Origin: Chrysomallon squamiferum
Taxonomy: Eukaryota > Mollusca > Gastropoda > Neomphalida > Peltospiridae
Direction of reading: 5' to 3'
Assembly (NCBI GenBank): GCA_012295275.1
Contig: CM022678.1
Location: 11,171,782 to 11,235,781, forward strand
DNA: 64,000 nt
This document shows, piece by piece, positions 40,703-61,526 of this stretch. The position numbers were made by a program, and so were the translations under genes. Every line of letters starts with the position of its first letter. Position 1 is the stretch's first letter. The notes under the pieces were generated by a model, which worked only from the letters and a program-made list of their open reading frames with translations, did no database searches and was not told the origin of the DNA.

Positions 40703-43700
40703 ACAAATAAATAAATAAAGTAAAGTAAAATAATAATAATAAAAAAGACAAAGAACAGGTAAAAAATAAAGAGGCAAAATTAATTAATACTAATAATAAC
40801 AAAAAATCGTCTGTAACAAAAGTTCATTTCATTTTGTAACTGAAATTCAAAGACAATATTTAGAAAACTGTACACCGATTTATTCAGCCGTTTTCTTCAC
40901 CTTTTCAAATATGTACACATGTCATATAATTCAGTGAAAAGAAATCAAACGCTCAGAAACCACAAAGTTCTACAAACGTTTGTTCTAACCCAATTAAAAA
41001 ATTTGTTTAAAAAAAAAGTTATTTTTAGAATAAACAGGAAGTGGAACTCACCGATGGTGGAGGGGCACAAAGTAGAAGTTGATCAACTGAGTGGCCGGCC
41101 ACAGCTGAAACAAACCAGTAAATAATAACAACAGATGTAGTAGTAGTAGCAGTAGTAGTAATAACAGATGTAGTAGTAGTAGCAGTAATAACAGATGTAG
41201 TAGTAGTAGTAATAGCAGCAGTAGTAGTAGCAGTAGTAGCACAACAGATGTAGTAGTAGTAGTAGCAGTAGTAATAATAACAACAGATGTAGTAGTAGTA
41301 GCAGTAGCAGTAGTAATAGCAGTAGTAATAACAGATGTAGTAGTAGCAGTAGTAGTAATAGTAGTAGTAATAATAATAATAACAACAGATTTAGTAGTAG
41401 CAGCAGCAGCAGTTTTAGTAGTAGTACTAATGGTAATAATAATAACATCAGATGTAGTAGTAGTAGTATAGTAGTAATAATAATAACAACAGACATAGTA
41501 GTCGTAATAGCAGTAGTAGTAGTAGCAGCAGCAGCAGTTGTAGTAGTAATAATAATAGCAGCAGTAATAATAGTGATAACAACAACTATAATAGTAATAA
41601 CAGTAGGAAGAGTAATAGTAGTAGTGTTAGCAGTAGCAGTGGTAGTAGTAGTAATAATAGTAGTAGTGTTAGCAGTAGCAGTGGTAGTAGTAGTAATAAT
41701 AGTAGTAGTGTTAGCAGTAGCAGTGGTAGTAGTAGTAATAATAGTAGTAGTGTTAGCAGTAGCAGTGGTAGTAGTAGTAATAATATATACAACAAACATA
41801 ATACCTTGTAGTTACTGAAAAGAACAGATGGAAAATCCTGGAAAAGAAAAGAACAGGAAAAATTCTCATAATAAAAATTTCTTACAAATCTAAAGATAAA
41901 AAATTAGTTATTTATTTTCATTTATTTTTTTGCTGTATTTCCTGAATTGAACATTTTTAGTTTAAAGTTATCTATGAACAAACAGACTTTAAATTTCAGA
42001 ATGATGAATATTCTAATCTCTATAGGGTTGTATGTACCTAGTACGGTTTTAGTGAGTATTAAAGTAAAAATTAATTTTAGATTTATATCATTTTCAACCA
42101 TTTTGTTGGTTTTAAAATTTTCTCTTCATCGTAAATATTAAGATAAAAAAAAGAAGAAAATTACAGATTTATAATATCAAATGATTTACAATTATTTTGA
42201 GTTTTCAAATCTTTACCCCATGGTAAACATTAAGACATATTTTTTCTTCTGATTTCTCATATTTCTATCTGAATTTCACATTTTACAATCATTTTTATTT
42301 TAAAAATCTTCCCTTTATAGTAAATATTTAGATAAAAATATATATAAGATATTTCTGTCTAACTTACTTGTTTTACAATAATTTTGATTGTTTTAAAATC
42401 TTCTCTTTGTAGTAAATATTAAGATAAAAACATAAATAAGATATTTCTGTCTCACTCACTCTTTTTACAATCATTTTTATTGTTTTCCAGTCTTCACCTC
42501 GCAATAAGGACATTCCAGACAAAAAAATTGTCAAGATACATGGAGCAAAGCAAATCTGAAAATAAATGAAAATATTTTAGATATTCTGTAAATATTTGTT
42601 ATTTTACTGTTTTTCAAAATGTGATACATGCAAAATTTATAAAATGAAGATCAAAATCTTCTCCATTTATTTAAAAAATGAAACAATGTATTAGTTAAGT
42701 AGATAAAAAAATAAATAAAACAAAAAGAAATTAAAAAAAATATAAAAATAAATAAATAAATAAATAATAATAATCATAATTATTATGTTTAACTAGCTAA
42801 TGTAAAATAATGTATTTAATATGTTGCAGAAAAGAAAATAAACTAAGAAATCTAAATAAATCTGAATTTTGAATAACTCCAGGTTAAAATATAAAATATT
42901 TAACCATTAAAATAATCATGGTCTTTCTTTTCTCAACTAACCTGTTACTTTATTCATTTCAAATTTTCTTTTTTACATTATTAGGCCACTTTAAAAATCA
43001 GTTGGTTACTGCCCATTTTCAATCCATTCTTAAATTTAAATTTTTATTTTTGAATTATATTTTTATCTTCAAAATAATATGTTTATTTTTAGCAAAAAAA
43101 AAAATATCAAGAATAATCAGCTTATGAAGTTGAAATAAGATGTAAAACTAACTGTTGTTGTTGTCAGCTTTCTCATTTAACTGTACCATATCTCTACCAC
43201 TTCAAAGACAATGTTGACATTTCCATTTAACCATACTTGACAACAGAAAATAAATAAAGACAATTAAATTTTTAACCTTTTTAAACCATTAATGTCCAGC
43301 TCAATCAGATCAATTTTTAAAATGAACGAAAAAACGAAAGATATATATTTAAAGGAGAAAAACTTGAATATTACCTTTTTGTTTCATTGTCATTATCATC
43401 ATCATTATATTATGTTCACTATTAGTTATTATTATTTTTATTATTATTATTATTATTATTATCACTATTATTATTATTATTATTATTGCTACTATTATTA
43501 TGATTATATTGTTATTATCATTATTATTATTATTGCTAGTGTTACTGCTATTATTATTATTATTATTATTATTACTATTATCATTATAAATCTTGTTGTT
43601 CCCATTTTTATTGTGTCTAGTTACTTAGCATTTATATTATATTTTAACTTTTCTATTTTTGTTTTATTATTTTTATTTCTTAATGTTATATTTACTTCTT

Positions 43701-45536
43701 ATTTTTATCTATTTATTATGTCTTCATTCATTTATTTATTTACATATTTACTTATTTACTTGTTTGTTTGTTTATTTTGTTTGTTTTTTTTCTCCACATT
43801 TCAGTTACCTGGTCAGTCAACACCATCTTCACAGGCGCAAGTTTACTTCCCTTGTAAATCTTGTCTAGAAAGAAATACCAGTACCGCATGGCTGGTCCCT
43901 GAGAAACAACACAAAAAAATTTAGAAATAGAAATAAAAACAAAACAGAAATACAAATACAAATCAAAATAACAATAGAAAAAAAAAAAAAAAAAAAATGT
44001 CTTCACACCTCAGAAGTAACGTTTTATGTCCCATATTTTCAGTTTTATAATGCAGTGCTATATAAACTTAAAATAATTTTTTTTTTTTTTTAATTAAAAA
44101 AACTTTTCACAACCATGTCATAAATATATACAGATTATAGACAAACATACAGACTATCACCCATACGCACAGAGGTAAGCACACACATATTCACAAAAAA
44201 AAGAAAATCACTCTAGCACACACACACACACACTCATCAATTTGAGATTAAGCTGCAATACTGAATTTTGAACAGGTAATGAAAATAAGGAAGCAGTTAT
44301 TTAGAGACTACATCTGTAAAAAAAATGTCCAAACAGAAACAATGAATAATTCATAAAGCTAAATATGCTGTTAAAGAAATATTTTATATCCTCGACTGAT
44401 CTTTTCCCACAATTTATTTGATCACTGACACAATTTTTCTACTTTTTGAGTTAAGGGACATTAATGACCCATCCACTGGCAACTTCAAAGAGATGTGCCA
44501 CTTTTCAAGTGTTGTATTCAAAGTGTTTGTTTGATTCTGTTACACAAGTTTACAGTTAATTAAAGTCATATCTATCACCAGTAGTCAATCAGCTATATCA
44601 TGAAACCTAACATTCAACAGATATGAAAGTCATATCAAAATTAAGCTTTTAACATAAAGAATATGAATATTTGTGTAAACACAGAAACACTAAATCAAAC
44701 TCAATCACTGATCAGATATACAGAATTAATTATTTTCCAGGCCCTGTGATGTTTAAATAATTTTCTAATTTTTTTTTAACTATTTTTAAAATATTAATGA
44801 AGACTCAGCAGGACAAGTGAATGCAGAGACTAAACATTCAACTTAAATGTTTATCACAAGTGACTTTAACAACAGACTAAACATTCAACTTAAATGTGTA
44901 TCACAAGTGACTTTAACAACAGACTAAACATTCAACTTAAATGTTTATCACAAGTGACTTTAACAACAGACTAAACATTCAACTTAAATGTGTATCACAA
45001 GTGATTTTAACAACAGACTAAACATTCAACTTAAATGTTTATCACAAGTGACTTTAACAACAGACTAAACATTCAACTTAAATGTTTATCACAAGTGACT
45101 TTTAACAGTAATTAAAAAAAATATATTTTAACAGTAATTAAAAAAAATATATCTTACTTAAATCTTTTCACTTACCAAAACAATGGTGCCAAACAAGAAA
45201 AATCTAACTGTGCGGCCTGGTTCGTAGTTACCTCCCTTTCTCTCGACTATCATCTGACTACTTATGTCCCCTGCTGCCCCAAGGAACCCTGAAAATGTTG
45301 TACAAAAGTAACTGATCACAAGTGAGTTACATACAGTGCGACTTTTATCTTTATTTAATAATTATAAACATAAAAAAATAATCACAAATGCGTCCGTGGG
45401 TTAGAACATTTTTAATGATTATTTAATAATATGTTTTATTATTTTAATATTATTTTAATATACATTATGTATATGCACACATTACATACACATATACAAT
45501 TATACATACTCACACACAGATATAAACCAATATAGT

Positions 45537-45581
<45 letters not shown>

Positions 45582-46494
45582 TTTTCTTGTTAAAAAAAAA
45601 ATATATATATGTAACAAACAGTCAGAACACTTTTTTATTATTTATTTATTACTGTGATCAGTGATCAGAAGAAAATATCAGACTGAAATGTTTATAGACT
45701 TTTCACGCCCCCCCCACCTCTCACAATTAATGGTAAATTGTTTTGTTCAGACAACTGAAAGATTTCCAGCTACCACCCTGAACTGTGTGATTTTTAGTTT
45801 AACTTTGAGTGTGAAATTTCACCCTCGTTTCACACCACTGTGTATTGTTTCTGGTGAATACGCATGTGTCGTGTCATGAACTGATCATTTAATTGTACAT
45901 TTAAGTGACTATTACACACATTTTGTTGTTAAATGTTCATGTCAGGTGATCTGCAAAAAAACCAGTCTCAATTCATTTCCTTATTTCTTATTAAAGACTA
46001 CTTAAAAAAATAAAAATAAAAGTTCAGCCGGTAATATTTATCTCATTTAAATTTGATATAGATATTATTATAATTGCTTAGGATGGTTGATTGGTTAATC
46101 TTTCTGTTACCTGAACAAATATTTCTCTTAGCTAATAAATGAAACGTAAGTGTGGTACGTTAGTCTACAATGATTCACTGAGACTCTATTTGTCTCTTTC
46201 ACACAGAGAAATGCAAACTAATGAATTTTAAAAATTGATGCTCAGCAAATTTACAAAACTAAATCTGAGGCAAAGCTACTAGTTTTATTAATATGAGAAT
46301 ATTCTAAACATTTCCATGCATTCGAGATTTACAAATACTTGTAAAACATGTTTAATGATAAAAGTTTGGTTTCTACATTCATTAACTATGCTATTTTTTC
46401 ATTAATATTAAAATAATGTCAAAATTAATAAACTGCTGTAACTGAATCATACTTAAATAAATTTCTTTTATTATACATCAGGAGCTAATCATGA

Positions 46495-46527
<33 letters not shown>

Positions 46528-46922
46528 GACTTATAATCTGACACAACAAAAAATGTTTATCTCAGCATTATATGTTTCATTCGTCTTTGTGTTAGTAATG
46601 CAATAAAACATTAATAATGATAAAGAAAACATTTATACAGCAAACTATTGAGAAAAACTTTGTTGTTGTTTACTGCCAGTAGTTAGATATTCGTTTGGCT
46701 CCTCCCCCAATAAAAAAAAAAAAAAATTAGTTGTACAACATCTGCAGCCTAGTGTAGGTAACACCCACTTTTCTCTAGTTCACTTACGAAATTGACAATA
46801 AAATGGTAACAGAACATATCAGTATAAAATATGACTTATTGAACTGAACCTGTTGTGCCAGCCATTGTCAGCAAGGGACGCTTTTCTAAAACCCTTAAAT
46901 ATCTGCTCCACAATCCAGCCAT
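40436..46922 (-). CDS. MPV17: MPV17 mitochondrial inner-membrane protein, seven coding exons
   Basis: Member of the Mpv17/PMP22 family, linked in vertebrates to mitochondrial DNA maintenance. Minus-strand exons: 46922-46850, 45288-45176, 43898-43809, 42555-42460, 41837-41805, 41104-41052 and 40508-40436. They total 531 nt, or 176 aa, the same length as human MPV17. Phases agree at every join. Exon contents in order: MAGLWSRYLRVLEKRPLLT; FLGAAGDISSQMIVERKGG and RTVRFFLFGTIVL; GPAMRYWYFFLDKIYKG; ICFAPCILTIFLSGMSLLRG; DFPSVLFSNYK; LWPATQLINFYFVPLHHR; and FGWNTYLAWVA before the stop. These match family signatures GDI.SQ..VE, GP....WY..LD, W.A.QL.NF..VPL..R and W.TYLAW. The exon 1 donor (cag|gttcag) is weak. 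Introns carry large repeats. Confidence 0.95.
41125..41785. repeat. TAG-triplet region with a 42-bp higher-order repeat, in an MPV17 intron
   Basis: Degenerate (TAG)n/(TAA)n/(CAG)n triplets fill the intron between MPV17 exons 5 and 6. From about 41620 a 42-bp unit made of triplets (TGTTAGCAGTAGCAGTGGTA, then TAG/TAA triplets) is repeated four times almost exactly. All six frames give low-complexity peptides that are not genes. Confidence 0.9.
44827..45105. repeat. 47-bp minisatellite, six copies, beside MPV17 exon 2
   Basis: Near-identical units (AGACTAAACATTCAACTTAA, ATGTTTATCACAAGTGACTT, TAACAAC) start near 44829, 44876, 44923, 44970, 45017 and 45064. They lie in intron 2, about 70 bp downstream of the exon 2 donor in gene orientation. 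Confidence 0.95.
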
Positions 46923-48149
46923 TTTCTCGAACAGTCGGTTAAAACAGTCACTAAATTAACAAAAAAAAAAAAAAAAAAAAAAAGAGCTTCATCAGCAAAT
47001 GCGTCAGACACAAGGCGTCGCCATCTTTATCATTCTCATTGTAGTTTCCTTCTGCTAATATTTCATCCTCACCACTTGGCTGTAAACGTGTTTTACAGGT
47101 TTTCGTGAATACATTTATTTCGCTACAACTGTAGATTCTATAAAACAGTGTTGCTGCATTTAGTATATATGTGAATACGCAGTTTGAAACATGGTTCTTA
47201 ATTTAAATCTGTTGTAGATTAACATTTTCAAAGAGATCAAATAATCGTTTTAATAAATAAAAATATGAAGAAACTCAGCTTCGTCTCTCACTAATAAATC
47301 ACAAATTAGTGATTTATTAACATCATACTATTTAAAAATAATAATAATAATAATTAATAATAATAAAATAAAATTTTGTTTAGTTATTTAATTTCCTTGA
47401 CTCAGAAATAAATTGAATTGGAAGTTTCTTCAACTCTCTGTTACCATGGTAATAAATATAAAAAAATTACGCAGTACAGTTTTCGCTTTCTCTCTTTCTT
47501 ATGCTACGGTGGTAGTGGTTTATATCCATGTTGTTATGGTGTCTGTTAGTCAGATTTAGGGAAGCTGCATGTAAAACGCTTCTTTCTGCCAGTCTAAAAA
47601 ATAAAAGATAGTCGTGGTAATTGCGGGGTTTTTAACAACAAGTCTGTATTTCTGCCTCTTTTATTTGTTTCTTCGTTTCTCTAAGCCCCTCCCTTCTTTT
47701 ATATCAACACTATTACTACAACTGCTACAACAACAACAACAACAACAACAACTACTACTACTACTATTACTATTACTACTATTATTACTACTCTTATTAT
47801 TACTACTACTACCACTATTATTACCACAATAACAAGGACCAGAGACAGAGAGAGAGAGGTGAATAAGCAGGTATAAAGGTATAAATACAGTCAAGTAGGT
47901 AGACAGGTAAAGAGACAAACAGACATATACATACACATGCATTCATACATCGTCAGCAAAATTAACTGACTGATAGACAGACAGATGGACAGACAGATAG
48001 ATAGATAACTGTAGTAGTTGCAGTAGTATTAATAATAGTAGTAGTAATAGCAGCAGAAGTAGTTGTAGAAGTAGTAGTAATATGAATATAGGCAATGGTA
48101 GTAGCTTTTATTGTGGGTTTTTTTTTTTGTTTTTTTTGGGGGATTTGAC

Positions 48150-48199
<50 letters not shown>

Positions 48200-49717
48200 T
48201 TTTTTTTTTTTGTAAATTCTTTTATTGTAATTTCAGTAATTGGATATACTGGCTGTCAACTTTACGTCTATGTATGGGTGACGTTCTTTGTGGTTCTTTG
48301 CACGTATCAGTGAGTTCCTTTTAGTACCTGCTTTTAACATGAATACATATGACAGAAAATAATTATTTTCGAATCTGGAAGAAAATCCGGGTGAGCTAAA
48401 CAACCCTTTCATTTCGTTCTCAACAAAACATGTATTCAAGTATGTATCGAATAAAGGTCTGGGTCGATAATATGTTTATTGATGCTCATCTATAGACGCC
48501 ATTTTGGTCTTATATCCAGCGTAAACAGGTTTCCATATTTTTTTAATTTTTTTTTTCATTTTCTTTTCTTAATTTCACCTTCACCAAAATATGACACCCA
48601 CGCTTCATACAGAGGAAAATAATTAACAGATACAAAATTTTAGACAACAACTAAATCGTGTTCGACCTTAATTTCTAATCCGAAGCCAGAATAACAATTT
48701 TGACAACAACATCAACAACATAATTATAGTGTAAAGAATATAACAAAAACTAACATGATTATTAAATCACGGGTCTAAAATGTTACTGCGTCCACCTAAA
48801 ATAAAATCAAACTTAGAATCAAATACAGTCAAGGATTAATGGGTGTAAACTTTATCGGCAGATAACAATAATAATTAAAATAATTTACGCAGTTTCTTCT
48901 TCTTCTTCTTTTTCATGTTATTTTTATTATTTCAGAAATTTGGCGATATATTTATTTCAGATATAGTAGAAAGGCAAAATAATTATGTGTTTGCGCTTTA
49001 AGACGTCTGAACTAGGTAACTGATAAAGTGTCTGTTTAATAAAAATGCAATGTTTTTCATTCGTGCAAGCAAACTCCGCCCATTAAAAGTCCATCTGGTG
49101 AATCTGGGCGGAGTTTGTATTAATTATTATAATAATTTATGAAATAGTAGTGCGAAAAGAAGAACAAACATAAAGGAGAAAAAAAAAAGAAAAGAAAGAA
49201 AGGAAACAAAAAGAAAAAAATAAAATATATAATAAAAAATAAAAAGAAAAGAAAAAGAAAAAAAAAATAAAAATAAAAAGAAGAAAACTAAAATTAGAAA
49301 AAATACAAAATTATAATTTCATCATAAAATAATTTAAAAAATACAGATTTCTCATTTCAAATATTTCAAGATGGCGTTAATGGCAAAAAAAAAAAAAAAA
49401 AAAAAAAAAAGAACAAAAGAATGTTTTATTATTGTTATTATTATTATTAGTTATATCTTCTTGCTTCTCTGGAGCGGGAAGGAAACTTTTCAGCTGCAAC
49501 AAAAAAAAACTTAACTTCTGATATTTCGTTTGACGCCGCCCCCCTCCCCGAACGGGCACCATCCCTCCCTACCCTACAGAAAATGTCAGTGAGTGCAAAC
49601 AGTATCATTCGGCGTTATTGCGTTTCTGAATTTTACAGTCCAAACAAACAAACAAAATAATAAATAATTCGAGACGTTTGGCAATAATAATTCTGGCGGG
49701 AAATCTACCGTAAAGAT

Positions 49718-49837
49718 ATGGCGACACGAAACAAAGGCGAAATAACCCGAGTCGAATTTATTCCTGTCATTCAGTCTTTAGAAAATGAATTGTTAGCAAA
49801 CTATAATACACACATATATAATAACCAGTATCAATAA
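49718..49837 (+). CDS. Possible small ORF, 39 aa, unrecognised
   Basis: The ATG follows an E2F-like GGCGGGAAA element (about 49696-49704) in a locally CG-richer patch. The frame begins MATRNKGEITRVEFIPVIQS and runs to TAA without low-complexity bias, which is unusual in this region. Two CACGTG sites follow (49862, 49874). There is no recognisable family, and it may equally be a first exon, a uORF or chance. Confidence 0.2.
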   Translation: MATRNKGEITRVEFIPVIQSLENELLANYNTHIYNNQYQ

Positions 49838-50453
49838 GTGTGGATTTACTCTGCTGACAGTCACGTGTTCAGTCACGTGGTTAATCCAGGTATTAAAAAT
49901 GCGTCAGTTGTTTACGAATTGTCTAATCCAGAATGCACACATCTAGAAAATAAATAATAAAACTGAAACCGCTTTGAAAGAAAACGAGTTTATTAATCCC
50001 TTTGATATATTAAAAAAATATATACATGCAGGTTTTATTTGGTGTAATTTTGTCAACAACGACGTCGGTAACAAAAACAACGACCACGACAGCAGGAATA
50101 TAGTGTATTAAAAAAAATAAAAATAAAAATAAATAAAAAATAATCACTTAATTATATTCTGTTAGTGAAATAATTAGTAAACTGTTGTAAAGTAAACATT
50201 ATCATCATTTATTTATGTCTTTGTTTGCCCGTACGTCTGATTGTCATTCCAACCATTCATCCACTTGGTAAAACTTGTACGTATGTCCACGTGTTTGTGC
50301 GTGGTAATACACTGAATTTCCAAAGGTCGTTGAAGAAATGCTCTATTTTTCCGTCTGTTTGTCTGTATCTCTCTGTCCTATAGCCTTCTATTTATATATC
50401 TATGTATCTACATTTATCTAATTAGCTAACTTTGTCTATCCCGTATCTATCTG

Positions 50454-50498
<45 letters not shown>

Positions 50499-50680
50499 AT
50501 ATCTATCTATCTTTCTTTCTTTCCATCTGTCTATCTGTCTGTCTGTCTGTCTATATATCTGTCTACCTGTATATCCATTTCTGTCTGTATGTCTGTCTCT
50601 TTACATCATCTATGTATCTAATATCTATCCGCTTCTGTCTATATATCTGTCTATCTCTCTTTATCTGTCTATTTTTCGAT

Positions 50681-50715
<35 letters not shown>

Positions 50716-50755
50716 ACCTATGTATCTATAACACAACGAACTAGTAATATATATT

Positions 50756-50757
<2 letters not shown>

Positions 50758-50836
<79 letters not shown>
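50758..50836. repeat. (CT)n microsatellite
   Basis: Pure CT run. It is preceded by (ATCT)n arrays from about 50440 with related CTGT units. Confidence 0.96.
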
Positions 50837-50838
<2 letters not shown>

Positions 50839-51435
50839 GTAATTTCGCTGACTATGAAAATACAAGTTCACGGCTCAGTAAAGACAAGGTTCAAGGTTAA
50901 ATCACTTACACCACAGTTAGAAACTGAGTTCAGTGAAGCGTGCAGATTATAATACACAGAGAGGCTTTTTCAGTGAATTAATATGTTTAAATATTTTACA
51001 CTAATTTCTCGTGAATCGTTTCAACAAATACGATTTGTTTACCGTAAAACCTCAAAAAGTGCGACAGCACGATAATATATTAACTTTCAGTTACGGTAAA
51101 ATAATAAATAAGTAAATAAATAAATAAATACAAATATATATATATATATACAAGCCATAACAATCATAAGCATACACACACGTAGATGCACACACGCACA
51201 CATACAAACACATACACACAAATAAATACACGCATACAAACACATAGACACATACTCATGACTTCCTTAAAACATTTGAATATGTTTCTCTTTAAATATT
51301 TAAGAAAAGAAATTACAAACCGCTAAAAGTTTTGCAAGTTTTCAAACTAAATACTAAAAGGAAGATAAGAAAAATGAACAATAGAAACAAAAACAACAAA
51401 ACAACCCTCCCAAGAAGAAACAAAATAATAATAAC

Positions 51436-51498
<63 letters not shown>

Positions 51499-52338
51499 AA
51501 GAAGAAGAATATATATATATATATATATATAAAGGTTATCAAAATATTTTTTCTTTCATGGTCTTAATTTTCTTTACTGAATTTTAAAAATAAAGAAAAA
51601 AAGAAATAATGATAACGACTACAGCACCTAACAAAACCGCGACCATCGACAACAACAACATCATTAACAACAACAACAACAGCAATACTGCTACTACTAC
51701 TACTACTAATAATAATATCATAAGAAGAAGAACAAACAAAAGAAATAAATAAATAATTAGAATAAATAAATATTTTCATATTTCTCAATTTTGTCTTTCC
51801 AAAAAATTATTTGGCGGCGAACTAACATCAATTCAGTGGTGAGACTGGTGTGTCAGTATGCGTGCATGCGTGCGTGCGTGTGCGTGTGCGTATGTAAGGG
51901 ATAGGAATTTAGAAAAATAATAAAATGTATAACTAATACAAATACTAAACTTTGATTGAAAGTTTTCGGGCGACACAACAGTTCATTTTCGTTACAGTTT
52001 ATGAGCTTATCGAAAAATCGTCGTCACTATTTAAATGTTTTTTTTTTTTTTTTTTTTTTTTTGTTTACAGTTGGACAGTCCTATTCAGCAACTTCCCAGT
52101 CATTTTGTGTATCGACCTCTGTTTGACCCTAGCATTTTGGAAACCGAAAATTGCTTTACAATTGTCCATAGAAAAAATATATAAGTAAAAAAAAAAGAAA
52201 AAAAAAAAAAGAAAATTGCTTAGATTTCAATATAAATATGTTGTTATGTACGTCCCAGCTGACCTTGGTAACCACGTTCTAAGCTGGTAAGACGAAAATC
52301 TGCCGTCCATAACCAAGTTTCTTCTTTGTCTTCTTTGC

Positions 52339-52344
52339 TATAAG
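52339..52344 (+). promoter_or_regulatory. TATA box of the GGQ-repeat protein gene
   Basis: TATAAG lies about 100 bp upstream of the ATG at 52441, leaving room for a start site near 52370 and a leader of about 70 nt. The placement fits a spliced secreted-protein gene; the start site itself is inferred. Confidence 0.55.
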
Positions 52345-52440
52345 TATAAACTTATTTTCCTACGGCGACATAGAGATAGTGACTTCGGTAGTGAATCTCA
52401 AACACGCTAAACTCAGAGAAAGAGCAGAAATTTAGGCATC

Positions 52441-59762
<7,322 letters not shown>

Positions 59763-60165
59763 TCATCCAATGACATTCAGTTTTACAAAAATAGTAAACC
59801 AATCAGAAACAGTTTTACAAAACAGTAAACCAATCAGAAATGTTTTGCAAAATAATAACTCAATCACCGTTATTTATTTATTTTATTTATTTTTAATTTG
59901 GCGTATTTGATCTTTTTTTTTTTTTTTTTTTTTTTTAGATAAATCTGTTTTTGTTTTAAAATTAATTTAAAACTTTATTTGAAATTTAAATTATAATGAC
60001 TCCAGTAAATTTAATTTTGAACATTTTAGATCTCAGTTGAATATTGTTTTAGATTTCTTAAAGTATATATTCTTTGTTTAGTATTTATATGTTTGTTTTG
60101 CGTTGTATTAACATTTAGTATTGTTTTGTTTGTGTTATTTTTGTAGAATAATATAATCAGTTGCA

Positions 60166-60171
60166 AATAAA
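60166..60171 (+). terminator. Polyadenylation signal of the GGQ gene
   Basis: AATAAA about 400 bp after the TAG stop, in TGCAAATAAATG context. The 3' UTR before it holds 2.5 tandem copies of about 32 bp (CAGTTTTACAAAA..AGTAAACCAATCAGAAA) at 59777-59865. Confidence 0.6.
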
Positions 60172-60264
60172 TGAAAAATTAACACTGAAATTTGATTGTT
60201 ATTAATCTCATCATCATCATCATCAGGAACTTCTTCTTATTATTATTCTTCTTTTTCTTTCTAC

Positions 60265-60319
<55 letters not shown>

Positions 60320-60676
60320 GTTACACCGAAAGATCTGTGAACATTATAATATCTACTTAATTCCCGACCATTTTTTTTTTTTAAATTTATTCATTTATTT
60401 ATTTATCTTAATAACATCGTAATTTTTTGAACACTTCTACTAAAAACGCGTTTAATATTCTTTAGAGTTGTTTCCCTTCGATCAATGGTTTCTTTCTTGT
60501 ACAGGTCTGCGGTGTTTAAAACAAGTAATTATTGTTAGTAAAACGAATCTGTGTATGAACCTAACCTGTTCAAATATTCCCTCTTTCCTGCTCTTAAAAA
60601 AAATAAAAAAAAAAAATAAAAAAAAAAATAATTTATTAATTAATAAAAAAATATATTTCAATTAAAAAGCATAAAA

Positions 60677-60723
<47 letters not shown>

Positions 60724-60888
60724 ATTAGACAAATAAATAATAAAAATAATTAATTAATTAATTAATTAATAAAAAATTATATTAAATTTAAAATTTAAAT
60801 AAATAATAAAAAATAGATTAGTTAAATAATTAAAAAAAAAAAAAAAATAAATACAAAAGAACATAAATAAAATTAAATAAATAAATAA

Positions 60889-60981
60889 ATTGAAAAAAAT
60901 TAAGGTTAATTATGCGAGATGTTTTAATTTAAAAATTTTGCAATGTGAAAACAATCAAAAGTAACAGCCACCTGACAACTC
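60889..60981. repeat. About 95-bp direct repeat, copy 2
   Basis: Counterpart of 59303-59400. It is followed directly by the (TTA)n array at 60986. Confidence 0.88.
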
Positions 60982-60984
60982 AAC

Positions 60985-61165
<181 letters not shown>

Positions 61166-61485
61166 TAGTACTTGAAATAAACACTGAAAGTTCACTAGTC
61201 GTTTATGTAATCATAAGAAAACTATTAGCAGAGTACTTTGAACAACAGCAGCAGCAACAACGGCAACAACAACAACAACAACAACAACAGAAAGACAAGA
61301 ACATCGATACAACAGCAACAACATGACAAACAATAAATAATGTTATTCATAAACAACAAACGATCAAGATTGAGTTCTAAAATTTTATTTAAAAAACAAA
61401 ATATAAGTTTTTGTACAGAAATATTGCACTAACTCCAGATAAATAAAGTCTACGTAAGATTGGGAATCATGATTATTTTCACTAA

Positions 61486-61521
<36 letters not shown>

Positions 61522-61526
61522 CTATC

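Larger units (their letters stand above)
46923..52338. other. MPV17 upstream region and gene-poor DNA
   Basis: The MPV17 promoter should lie just right of 46922. No gene was recognised in the rest. It holds CAA/CTA triplets (about 47729-47827), CAGA/GATA repeats (about 47960-48010), a poly(A) run (49386-49410), (ATCT)n (about 50440-50720), (CT)n (50758-50836), (AAT)n/(GAA)n (about 51427-51510) and a purine-rich A/G stretch (about 49150-49290). Confidence 0.6.

Noticed and set aside
41083-41799. 238-codon Leu/Thr/Ile frame on the minus strand
   Set aside because: It is a translation of the TAG-triplet array in an MPV17 intron; only the final LWPATQLINFYFVPLHHR part, in another frame, is a real exon.
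44827-45105. Regular 47-bp repeats that could suggest a CRISPR array
   Set aside because: The units are contiguous without unique spacers and lie in an intron of a eukaryotic gene; this is a minisatellite.
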